Below are positions 24,230-30,297 of a stretch of DNA of 30,297 nt, one piece after another (position 1 is the stretch's first letter; each line of letters begins with the position of its first letter). Under the pieces are notes generated by a model, which searched no databases, was not told the origin of the DNA, and was given only the letters and a program-made list of their open reading frames with translations. The position numbers and the translations under genes are program-made. The stretch is from Actinobacteria bacterium UBA4719. GTDB taxonomy: Bacteria; Actinomycetota; Actinomycetes; Actinomycetales; Dermatophilaceae. The DNA lies in the NCBI GenBank assembly GCA_002404345.1, contig DHJN01000223.1, positions 17,065 to 47,361 on the forward strand. The letters are read 5' to 3'.

Positions 24230-25233
24230 GCAGGCTGACTGAACGTTCCACGCCCACTGGCCTCACTGGTCGTGCGACGATTACTCGCCTCACTGAGCGT
24301 GCGTCAGTCCTTGGCTACCGCGCCGGTTGGTCCATCGTTCGCCGGATGCCCGGTCGCTTTGCCTATGGCGCGTTCGACCTCATCGCCGATGTCTGCTGGC
24401 GGCGTGGGGGCAAGGGCGTCGAACGGATGCGCAGCAACTACGCGACCGTCCGGCCCGAGCTGACCTCCGCTGGGCTCGACTCTCTGGTACGCGCCGGAAT
24501 GCGCTCCTATCTGCGCTACTGGTGCGACTCCTTCCGCCTTCCCGACCGCAGCGTTGAAGACCTGGTCCACGGGGTCAGGGTGGTGGGCATGGACCCGGTC
24601 CGTGCCCACCTGAAGTCGGGCAGGTCCGCAGTCGTCTTCCTGGGACACATGGGCAACTGGGACTTCGCCGGCGCGTGGTCCACGACCCAGCTGGCGCCCG
24701 TCACCACCGTTGCCGAACGCCTCAAGCCGGAGGAGCTCTTCGATGAGTTCGTGGCGTTCCGTGAGGGACTGGGCATGCGGATCCTCCCGCTGACCGGCGG
24801 TAGCGATGTGTTCCGTGAGCTGACCAAGGCCTGCCGTGCCGGGGCGCTGGTGGCTCTGCTGGCCGACCGGGACCTGACCAACGGCGGCATCGAGGTCGAC
24901 TTCTGCGGTCAGCGAGCGAGGATGGCCGTCGGTCCTGCTGCGCTGGCGGTCAACACCGGCGCCGCACTCCACCCGACCATCGTCCACTACGAGCCCCAAC
25001 CGGAGGGTGGCGGCTGGCGGACCGTTGTGACGTTCCACGACGCCGTCGCCCAGCCCACCCAGGGCACCTCCCGCGAGAAGATCCAGGCGATGACCCAGGC
25101 CTGCGCCGATGTCCTCACCGAAGGGGTCCGCGAGCACACTCATGACTGGCACATGATGCAGCGCGTGTTCACCCGGGATCTGGTCGACGACCGCACTACC
25201 AAGGGTTCCGAGAAGGCCGGCGAGAGCAGATGA
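24226..25233 (+). CDS. patA: Phosphatidylinositol mannoside acyltransferase
   Basis: The 335-residue LpxL-like acyltransferase adds a fatty acid to a mannose of PIM1/PIM2 at the inner membrane face. The catalytic HX4D is H141-D146 in GHMGNWD; further family blocks are LADRDLTNGGIEVDFCGQ and MAVGPAALAVNTGAALHP. GTG 24226 overlaps the pgsA stop. The N-terminus is odd: after MS come three 9-residue repeats, RLTERSTPT, GLTGRATIT and RLTERASVL, encoded by 27-bp units, before the normal start of the domain at about LGYRAGW. It overlaps pimA by ATGA (25230-25233). Confidence 0.9.
   Translation: MSRLTERSTPTGLTGRATITRLTERASVLGYRAGWSIVRRMPGRFAYGAFDLIADVCWRRGGKGVERMRSNYATVRPELTSAGLDSLVRAGMRSYLRYWCDSFRLPDRSVEDLVHGVRVVGMDPVRAHLKSGRSAVVFLGHMGNWDFAGAWSTTQLAPVTTVAERLKPEELFDEFVAFREGLGMRILPLTGGSDVFRELTKACRAGALVALLADRDLTNGGIEVDFCGQRARMAVGPAALAVNTGAALHPTIVHYEPQPEGGGWRTVVTFHDAVAQPTQGTSREKIQAMTQACADVLTEGVREHTHDWHMMQRVFTRDLVDDRTTKGSEKAGESR
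24232..24312 (+). repeat. Three in-frame 27-bp units in the patA N-terminus
   Basis: Degenerate units at 24232-24258, 24259-24285 and 24286-24312 encode RLTERSTPT, GLTGRATIT and RLTERASVL. The best conserved part is CGCCTCACTGAGCGTGCG versus GGCCTCACTGGTCGTGCG. Confidence 0.75.
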
Positions 25234-26420
25234 GGATCGGGATCGTCAGCCCCTACTCGTTCGACGTGCCCGGGGGAGTGCAGCTGCACGTCCGCGACCT
25301 CGCCGAGCACTTCATCTCGCTGGGCCACCACGTCAGCGTGCTGGCTCCGGCCGATGAGGGCACGCCCCTGCCGGACTACGTCGTCAGCTCGGGCCGGGCA
25401 GTTCCCGTGCGCTACAACGGTTCCGTGGCTCGTCTGTCGTTTGGACCACTGACTGCGGCCCGCGTTGGCCGGTGGGTGGAGGCGGGACGTTTTGACGTCG
25501 TCCACCTGCACGAACCGGTGACCCCCAGCGTCTCGGTCCTTGCGCTGTGGGCCGTGGAAGGACCGATCGTCGCCACCTTCCACACGTCCAACCTGCGCTC
25601 ACGAGCCATGCAGGCGGCGTACCCGTTGTTACGTCCCAGCCTCGAGAAGATCAGCGCCCGTATCGCGGTCTCCGAGGACGCGCGTCGAACCGTCACCACG
25701 CACCTGGGTGGCGATGCCGTGGTGATCCCCAACGGTGTGTTCGTCGAACGGTTCGCGTCGGCCAGACGCCAGCCTGACTGGGAGGGTACGTCAGCGCGAC
25801 CCACGATCGCGTTTCTGGGACGGATGGAAGAACCCCGCAAGGGCATGCCGGTGCTGTCTGCAGCGCTGCCGCACATCCTTCGCGAGATCCCCGGTGTCAG
25901 GGTCCTGATCGCTGGTCCCGGCGACCCCGACTCCATCCGCGATCGGATGACCACGGAGGCGGCCGCGGCGTGCGAGTTCCTCGGCCCGGTCAGCGACCAG
26001 GACAAGGCCAGCCTGCTGGCGTCGGTGGATGTCTACCTCGCACCGAACACCGGCGGCGAGAGCTTCGGCATCATCCTGATCGAGGCCATGAGCGCCCGGG
26101 CGACGGTTCTGGCCAGCGACCTGGCGGCATTTGCCAGGGTTCTTCAAGGCGGCGTGGCAGGGGAGATGTTCCGCAACGAGGACCCCGTTGATCTGGCGCG
26201 GGCCGTCGTGGCGTTGCTGCGCAACCCGATACGGCGTGAACAGCTGGCTGTTGCCGGGCGCGAACGCGCTGACTCCTTTGACTGGTCGGTGGTCGCCGCG
26301 GATGTGATGGCGGTCTATGAGACGGTCACCCTCGGTGCGTCATCGGTGCGCGCTTCCACCGAGACCGACTCAAGATGGTCACGGTTATTACGTAGTGGAA
26401 GAAACTCGGGAGGCACGTGA
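25230..26420 (+). CDS. pimA: Phosphatidylinositol alpha-mannosyltransferase PimA
   Basis: The 396-residue GT4 (GT-B fold) enzyme transfers mannose from GDP-mannose to phosphatidylinositol, giving PIM1. N-terminal VSPYSFDVPGGVQLHVRDLA is the typical acceptor-side loop. VHLHEPVTPS, FHTSNLRS and VIPNGV are conserved. The GT4 nucleotide-sugar motif is seen in FLGRMEEPRKGMPVL and NTGGESFGIILIEAMSA (EX7E-type). Length is close to mycobacterial PimA (378), with a short C-terminal tail. It overlaps patA at the start, and its TGA (26418-26420) overlaps the following start. Confidence 0.94.
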   Translation: MRIGIVSPYSFDVPGGVQLHVRDLAEHFISLGHHVSVLAPADEGTPLPDYVVSSGRAVPVRYNGSVARLSFGPLTAARVGRWVEAGRFDVVHLHEPVTPSVSVLALWAVEGPIVATFHTSNLRSRAMQAAYPLLRPSLEKISARIAVSEDARRTVTTHLGGDAVVIPNGVFVERFASARRQPDWEGTSARPTIAFLGRMEEPRKGMPVLSAALPHILREIPGVRVLIAGPGDPDSIRDRMTTEAAAACEFLGPVSDQDKASLLASVDVYLAPNTGGESFGIILIEAMSARATVLASDLAAFARVLQGGVAGEMFRNEDPVDLARAVVALLRNPIRREQLAVAGRERADSFDWSVVAADVMAVYETVTLGASSVRASTETDSRWSRLLRSGRNSGGT

Positions 26421-26971
26421 TGGACCAACTCAGCTGGATCGTCGGCGGGATCGCGATGGCGGTCCTGATCGCCTGGTACATCTCGTATGGCGCCGCTCGG
26501 CTCGATCGTCTGCACACCCGGGTCGAAGGCGCTCTCAGTGTCCTCGACGCGCAGCTGGTACGCCGGGCTGAAGCCACGCTCGAGCTGGCGAACTGTGGCG
26601 CGCTGGACGCGTCCAGCGCCCTGATCCTGGCCGGCGCCGCGTCCGACTCGCTGGAGGCCGACACCTCGGATCAGACGTCCCGTGAGGCCATCGAGAGCGA
26701 CCTGACCCAAGCCCTCGAGCTGGCTCTGGGCGAGGTGGCGCTGCGGCGCCTTCGAGAGGACGAGGTCGTCGGCGCCCCGGTGCTCCATCGCGTGGCTGCA
26801 GCCAACCAACGGGTGCAGCTGGCCCGCCGGTTCCTCAACGACGCCGTGACTGACGTACGCCGGGTGAGGCGGAAACCGGGCGTGAGCCTGCTCCGTCTGG
26901 CCGGCCATGCCGAGCTCCCGCAGACCTTCGAGATCGACGATGAGCTGCCGGTGCTCGTGCGGGGTACCTGA
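26420..26971 (+). CDS. LemA-like membrane protein of the pim operon
   Basis: The 183-residue protein has one N-terminal membrane helix ([21 protein letters not shown]) and then a helical, charged domain. [35 protein letters not shown] resembles the start of LemA proteins, and [25 protein letters not shown] their second helix; I infer a LemA-like fold. The function is unknown. ATG 26420 is six bases after GGGAGG (26408-26413) and overlaps the pimA stop by one base; GTG 26417 is possible but too close to the binding site. Being the last gene of the pgsA-patA-pimA unit suggests an envelope role. Confidence 0.72.
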   Translation: MDQLSWIVGGIAMAVLIAWYISYGAARLDRLHTRVEGALSVLDAQLVRRAEATLELANCGALDASSALILAGAASDSLEADTSDQTSREAIESDLTQALELALGEVALRRLREDEVVGAPVLHRVAAANQRVQLARRFLNDAVTDVRRVRRKPGVSLLRLAGHAELPQTFEIDDELPVLVRGT

Positions 26972-26976
26972 CGCTC

Positions 26977-26982
26977 TAATAT
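26977..26982 (+). promoter_or_regulatory. Probable -10 box of pdxS
   Basis: TAATAT lies just after the stop of the LemA-like gene. The predicted start near 26989 gives a leader of about 50 bases with GGAAGAGG before TTG 27039. Confidence 0.5.
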
Positions 26983-27038
26983 GGGCAGTGTTCCCGAACC
27001 ACCGCAAAAACCGTGAGTCACCCGGAAGAGGCACTGTC

Positions 27039-27950
27039 TTGTCAGCGCAAGAGACCACCAACAACGTTCCTGCCACCGGCACCTCGCGCGTCAAGCGCGG
27101 TATGGCCGAGATGCTCAAGGGCGGCGTCATCATGGACGTCGTCACCGCGGAGCAGGCCAAGATCGCCGAGGATGCCGGCGCCGTCGCCGTGATGGCCCTC
27201 GAGCGCGTGCCGGCAGACATCCGCGCCCAGGGTGGGGTATCCCGGATGAGCGACCCGGACATGGTCCAGGGCATCATCGAGACCGTCTCCATCCCCGTCA
27301 TGGCCAAGGCCCGCATCGGTCACTTCGTCGAGGCGCAGATCCTGCAGAGCCTGGGCGTGGACTACATCGACGAGTCCGAGGTGCTGACCCCGGCGGACTA
27401 CGCCCACCACATCGACAAGTGGAAGTTCACGGTCCCCTTCGTCTGCGGCGCGACCAACCTGGGTGAGGCCCTGCGCCGGATTACCGAGGGTGCGGCGATG
27501 ATCCGTTCCAAGGGTGAGGCCGGCACCGGCGACGTCTCCAACGCCACCAAGCACATGCGCGAGATCGGCGGCGCGATCCGCCGGTTGTCCTCGATGAGCG
27601 AGGACGAGCTGTACCTCGCGGCCAAGGAGCTGCAGGCCCCCTACGAGCTGGTCAAGGAGGTGGCCCAGAACGGCAAGCTACCCGTGGTGATGTTCTCCGC
27701 AGGAGGTATCGCGACCCCGGCCGACGCCGCCATGATGATGCAGCTCGGCGCCGAGGGTGTGTTCGTGGGCTCGGGGATCTTCAAGTCCGGCAACCCCGCT
27801 CAGCGCGCCGAGGCGATCGTCAAGGCGACGACGTTCTACGACGACCCCGACGTGATCGCCAAGGTCTCCCGCGGTCTGGGTGAGGCCATGGTTGGCATCA
27901 ACGTCGAGGAGCTGGCCGAGCCGCACCGCCTGTCCCAGCGTGGCTGGTAG
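27039..27950 (+). CDS. pdxS: Pyridoxal 5'-phosphate synthase subunit PdxS
   Basis: The 303-residue synthase subunit makes PLP from ribose 5-phosphate, glyceraldehyde 3-phosphate and ammonia from PdxT. Family blocks are [44 protein letters not shown], the lysine in [28 protein letters not shown] and [35 protein letters not shown] 27039 is chosen because GGAAGAGG lies 8 bases upstream; the frame extends into the preceding gene without a better start. Confidence 0.97.
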   Translation: MSAQETTNNVPATGTSRVKRGMAEMLKGGVIMDVVTAEQAKIAEDAGAVAVMALERVPADIRAQGGVSRMSDPDMVQGIIETVSIPVMAKARIGHFVEAQILQSLGVDYIDESEVLTPADYAHHIDKWKFTVPFVCGATNLGEALRRITEGAAMIRSKGEAGTGDVSNATKHMREIGGAIRRLSSMSEDELYLAAKELQAPYELVKEVAQNGKLPVVMFSAGGIATPADAAMMMQLGAEGVFVGSGIFKSGNPAQRAEAIVKATTFYDDPDVIAKVSRGLGEAMVGINVEELAEPHRLSQRGW

Positions 27951-27975
27951 TCACCAATTACCCGTCTTGTTGCCG

Positions 27976-27991
27976 CGAAACGACCGTTTCG
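27976..27991. repeat. Perfect inverted repeat between pdxS and pdxT
   Basis: CGAAACG-AC-CGTTTCG is a 7-bp perfect palindrome with a 2-base centre, 26 bases after the pdxS stop. It may be an operator or a terminator stem without T-run. Confidence 0.6.
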
Positions 27992-28034
27992 AGGGTTGCG
28001 AGGTGCCAATTCGGTGGTCTCAGGGCAACAAGCC

Positions 28035-28079
28035 GAGGTCACCCAAGCGGAGGTCACCCAACAAGCTGAGGTCACCACT
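28035..28079 (+). repeat. Three GAGGTCACC-type units upstream of pdxT
   Basis: GAGGTCACCCAAGCG (28035-28049), GAGGTCACCCAACAAGCT (28050-28067) and GAGGTCACCACT (28068-28079) follow each other directly. They end just before the pdxT -10 box. Confidence 0.8.
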
Positions 28080-28087
28080 AGGCGTCA

Positions 28088-28093
28088 TACGCT
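28088..28093 (+). promoter_or_regulatory. -10 box of a leaderless pdxT transcript
   Basis: TACGCT (TANNNT) ends six bases before GTG 28100, and no ribosome binding site is present. Confidence 0.55.
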
Positions 28094-28099
28094 TGCCGG

Positions 28100-28741
28100 G
28101 TGAGTAGCTCCGTGGTCCGCATAGGTGTTCTCGCCGTCCAGGGCGACGTGCGTGAGCACGTCCAGGCGCTGTCCAGCCTCGGTGCCCAGGTCTGCGGCGT
28201 TCGACGTTCGCGCGAGCTGGACGACGTGGACGCGCTGGTGATCCCAGGTGGCGAGTCGACCACCATGGACAAGCTTGTTCGCGCGTTCGATCTGCAGGAG
28301 CCACTGCGCAAGCGGATTGCCGACGGTATGCCGGTCTACGGGTCGTGCGCGGGCATGATCATGTTGGCCGACCGGATCGCCGACGCCCGGCCGGACCAGG
28401 AGACGTTGGGTGGTCTCGACATCACGGTGCGGCGCAATGCTTTCGGGCGTCAGGTGGACTCCTTCGAGGAGGACCTGCACATCCCGGCGATCGCCGAGCT
28501 GACAACTGCGCCAGACGGTCACCCGGAGACCTTCAAGGCGGTGTTCATCAGGGCTCCCTGGGTCGAGGAGCTTGGTGAAGGCGTGGAGGTGCTGGCCACA
28601 GTGGAGGCGGGGCCTGCCACGGGTAGGGTCGTCGCGATCCGGGCGGGCAACCTGCTGGCGACGTCGTTCCACCCCGAGGTCACCGGGGACCACCGCATCC
28701 ATGAGTACTTCACTCAGATGGTGCGTGCGGCCCTGCACTGA
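28100..28741 (+). CDS. pdxT: Pyridoxal 5'-phosphate synthase glutaminase subunit PdxT
   Basis: The 213-residue class I glutamine amidotransferase feeds ammonia to Pdx[14 protein letters not shown] and the oxyanion block [12 protein letters not shown] are typical. The nucleophile C83 sits in GSCAGMIML, and the H191/E193 pair in SFHPEVTGD completes the triad. GTG 28100 is chosen for the TACGCT box; GTG 28112 would also give a plausible start. A 149-bp gap with repeats separates it from pdxS, and the stop codon lies in a 15-bp tandem repeat. Confidence 0.95.
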   Translation: MSSSVVRIGVLAVQGDVREHVQALSSLGAQVCGVRRSRELDDVDALVIPGGESTTMDKLVRAFDLQEPLRKRIADGMPVYGSCAGMIMLADRIADARPDQETLGGLDITVRRNAFGRQVDSFEEDLHIPAIAELTTAPDGHPETFKAVFIRAPWVEELGEGVEVLATVEAGPATGRVVAIRAGNLLATSFHPEVTGDHRIHEYFTQMVRAALH

Positions 28742-28773
28742 ACGGCCCTGCACTGAGCGGCCCCGCGCTGCAC
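28729..28773 (+). repeat. 15-bp tandem repeat across the pdxT stop codon
   Basis: GGCCCTGCACTGAAC (28729-28743) and GGCCCTGCACTGAGC (28744-28758) differ in one base; GGCCCCGCGCTGCAC (28759-28773) is a degenerate third unit. The pdxT TGA (28739-28741) is in the first unit. Confidence 0.85.
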
Positions 28774-28790
28774 GCCAGGGCACCGATCAG

Positions 28791-28796
28791 TAGGAT
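28791..28796 (+). promoter_or_regulatory. Possible -10 box of yebC
   Basis: TAGGAT lies 44 bases before ATG 28841. The leader contains GAGGGAG as ribosome binding site. Confidence 0.4.
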
Positions 28797-28840
28797 CGGC
28801 CACAATTTTCAATGACGGTTCGGCCGTCGAGGGAGCAGCC

Positions 28841-29599
28841 ATGAGCGGTCATTCCAAATGGGCGACAACCAAGCACAAGAAGGGCGTCATCGACGCCAAA
28901 CGCGGCAAGCTGTTCGCCAAGATGATCAAGAACATCGAGGTGGCTGCGCGCACCGGCGGCGGTGACCTCGCCGGCAACCCGACTCTGTTCGATGCCATCC
29001 AGCGGGCCAAGAAGCTCAGTGTCCCCAACGACAACATCAACAACGCCGTCAAGCGGGGCAGCGGTGCGACCGCCGGCGGTGCCGACTGGCAGACCATCAC
29101 CTACGAGGGGTATGCCCCCAACGGCGTGGCCGTCCTGATCGAGTGCCTCACCGACAACCGCAACCGGGCGGCAGCCGAAGTGCGAACGGCACTGACGCGC
29201 AACGGTGGCCAGTTCGGCGACCCCGGCAGCGTCTCGTACGTCTTCACGCGCAAGGGCGTCGTGATCGTCCCCAAGGGCGACCTGACCGAGGACGACCTGC
29301 TCGAGGTCGTCCTGGACGCCGGCGCAGAGGAGATCAACGACATCGGTGAGGCCTTCGAGATCGTGAGCGAGCCGACCGACTTCGTGGCCGTGCGCACTGC
29401 CCTCCAGGGTGCCGGCATCGACTATGACTCGGCGGAGGCTTCGTTCATCCCCACGATGGAGGTCGAGCTCGACCTCGATGGCGCACGCAAGATGTTCCGG
29501 GTCATCGAGGCCCTCGAGGACAGTGACGACGTCGCGAACGTCTGGGCCAACGGCGACGTGAGCGACGAGATCCTCGCCGAGCTCGAGGATGAGGACTGA
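28841..29599 (+). CDS. yebC: YebC/PmpR family translation or transcription factor
   Basis: The 252-residue protein starts with the signature [22 protein letters not shown] and contains [49 protein letters not shown] and [12 protein letters not shown]. Members act on ribosomes stalled at proline stretches (YebC) or as DNA-binding regulators (PmpR); which applies here is not visible. It precedes ruvC, the usual order in actinobacteria. The binding site GAGGGAG is six bases upstream of ATG 28841. Confidence 0.96.
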   Translation: MSGHSKWATTKHKKGVIDAKRGKLFAKMIKNIEVAARTGGGDLAGNPTLFDAIQRAKKLSVPNDNINNAVKRGSGATAGGADWQTITYEGYAPNGVAVLIECLTDNRNRAAAEVRTALTRNGGQFGDPGSVSYVFTRKGVVIVPKGDLTEDDLLEVVLDAGAEEINDIGEAFEIVSEPTDFVAVRTALQGAGIDYDSAEASFIPTMEVELDLDGARKMFRVIEALEDSDDVANVWANGDVSDEILAELEDED

Positions 29600-29690
29600 A
29601 CGTAAGCGACTGGATCAGCCATCCGGCATACGGGCTCCCCACCTCGGCGCGTCGCTGGCAGAGATCGGGGCCGCGCGCTGTAGGTTTTTG

Positions 29691-29708
29691 TCCGAACAGG
29701 TGTTCGGA
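29691..29708. promoter_or_regulatory. LexA (SOS) box upstream of ruvC
   Basis: TCCGAACAGGTGTTCGGA contains CGAAC-N4-GTTCG, the actinobacterial LexA operator, as a near-perfect palindrome. It is 19 bases before the ruvC start. TAGGTT at 29681-29686 could be the -10, so LexA would cover the transcription start. Confidence 0.85.
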
Positions 29709-29726
29709 AGAGGTGAGGAGCTGAGC

Positions 29727-30297
29727 GTGCGTGTCTTGGGTGTCGACCCCGGTCTGACCCGGTGCGGCCTCGGCGTTGTCGAGGGCGGCATGGGCCAGCC
29801 GTTGCGGATGATCGCCGTCGGGGTGGTCCGCACTCCGCCCGGCGACAACCCTGCCGAACGGCTGTTGACCCTGCAGATCGAGATCGACGAGTGGATGGCG
29901 CGTTACGAGCCTGACGCCGTTGCCGTGGAGCGGGTGTTCGCCAAGGCCAACATCAAGGGGATCATGGGCACCGCCCAGGCGTCCGCCGTTCCCATGCTCG
30001 CTGCCGCCCGCCTCGGGCTGCCGCTGGCGATGCACACCCCGACCGAGGTGAAGGCTGCGGTGACCGGCAACGGTCGTGCCGACAAGGCCCAGGTCACCGC
30101 CATGGTCACCCGAATCCTGCGACTGGACACCCCGCCCAAGCCCGCGGACGCCGCGGACGCACTGGCACTGGCCATCTGTCACGTATGGCGTGGCGCCGCC
30201 CAGAACCGCTTGCAGCTTGCCGTGGCTGCACAACGAGCACTCCGAGAACCGGCACACCTACAGCCGGCACACCCACAGCCGGCACACCTACAGCCGG
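29727..30297 (+). CDS. ruvC: RuvC Holliday junction endonuclease (3' partial)
   Basis: The 190 codons in the window begin [21 protein letters not shown], which holds the first catalytic aspartate (D7). [22 protein letters not shown] gives the catalytic glutamate, and [15 protein letters not shown] the C-terminal aspartates. RuvC cuts Holliday junctions within the RuvABC complex. GTG 29727 follows GAGGAG with 6-base spacing. The conserved domain ends near WRGAAQNRL; the sequence then enters [15 protein letters not shown] repeats and leaves the window, so the true C-terminus is unknown. ruvA and ruvB are expected next but are outside the window. Confidence 0.94.
   Translation, partial: MRVLGVDPGLTRCGLGVVEGGMGQPLRMIAVGVVRTPPGDNPAERLLTLQIEIDEWMARYEPDAVAVERVFAKANIKGIMGTAQASAVPMLAAARLGLPLAMHTPTEVKAAVTGNGRADKAQVTAMVTRILRLDTPPKPADAADALALAICHVWRGAAQNRLQLAVAAQRALREPAHLQPAHPQPAHLQP
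30249..30297 (+). repeat. 15-bp tandem repeats in the ruvC 3' region, running off the window
   Basis: CCGGCACACCTACAG (30249-30263), CCGGCACACCCACAG (30264-30278) and CCGGCACACCTACAG (30279-30293) are followed by CCGG at the edge. In the ruvC frame they encode [10 protein letters not shown] and PAHLQ. Confidence 0.92.

Noticed and set aside
29691..29708. Terminator of yebC
   Set aside because: The palindrome has a 4-base centre and matches the LexA operator exactly, with no T-run behind it; the operator explanation fits better.

Overview
The window is a GC-rich chromosomal segment with the features of an actinobacterium. Many starts are GTG or TTG, genes overlap by ATGA or GTGA, and third codon positions are strongly G/C. 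It has phosphatidylinositol mannoside genes, a mycobacterial-type Sdh1 succinate dehydrogenase, several apparently leaderless promoters and an actinobacterial LexA box. The order thrS, HIT protein, pgsA, patA, pimA, then pdxS, pdxT, yebC, ruvC resembles the mycobacterial arrangement. A member of Micrococcales (Intrasporangiaceae/Dermatophilaceae-like) is my best guess, but I cannot fix the genus.

Layout. (1) 2-2965: 3' part of fdhD followed by an FdhF/YdeP-type molybdopterin oxidoreductase. (2) 3083-4330: rocD, ornithine aminotransferase. (3) 4424-9042: a cobalamin riboswitch and the operon it should control, consisting of a secreted, C-terminally membrane-tethered protein (SCO2322-like), EcfT, a fused double ATPase and an S component. 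This is a candidate corrinoid (or corrinoid precursor) ECF importer with an unusual extracytoplasmic partner. (4) 9323-13001: a 55-codon small ORF, then a membrane anchor, sdhA and sdhB, closed by a very strong hairpin at 13075-13114. (5) 13147-14409: a GT-C/PIG-V-like membrane glycosyltransferase. (6) 14512-16918: pabB, pabC and a PGPGW membrane protein, all overlapping. (7) 17002-17078: tRNA-Val(CAC). (8) 17132-21418: small MOSC protein, thrS, M50B-like membrane protein, HIT-family hydrolase/phosphorylase, DCC (DUF393) protein. (9) 21444-23549, minus strand: an EF-G-like GTPase (fusA2), the only minus-strand gene. (10) 23618-26971: pgsA, patA, pimA and a LemA-like membrane protein, all overlapping, forming the phosphatidylinositol mannoside module. 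(11) 27039-29599: pdxS, pdxT, yebC. (12) 29727 to the window end: ruvC behind a LexA box.

Three patterns cut across the genes. Short tandem duplications, mostly 14-17 bp (one is 27 bp, and one is an imperfect repeat with a 36-bp period), recur at gene ends, gene starts and gaps in at least eight places. Four genes (pabB, the MOSC gene, the HIT gene, pdxT) have a TANNNT -10 box ending 6 or 7 bases before the start codon, as expected for leaderless mRNAs. The region 4424-9042 is the most coherent accessory system in the window.
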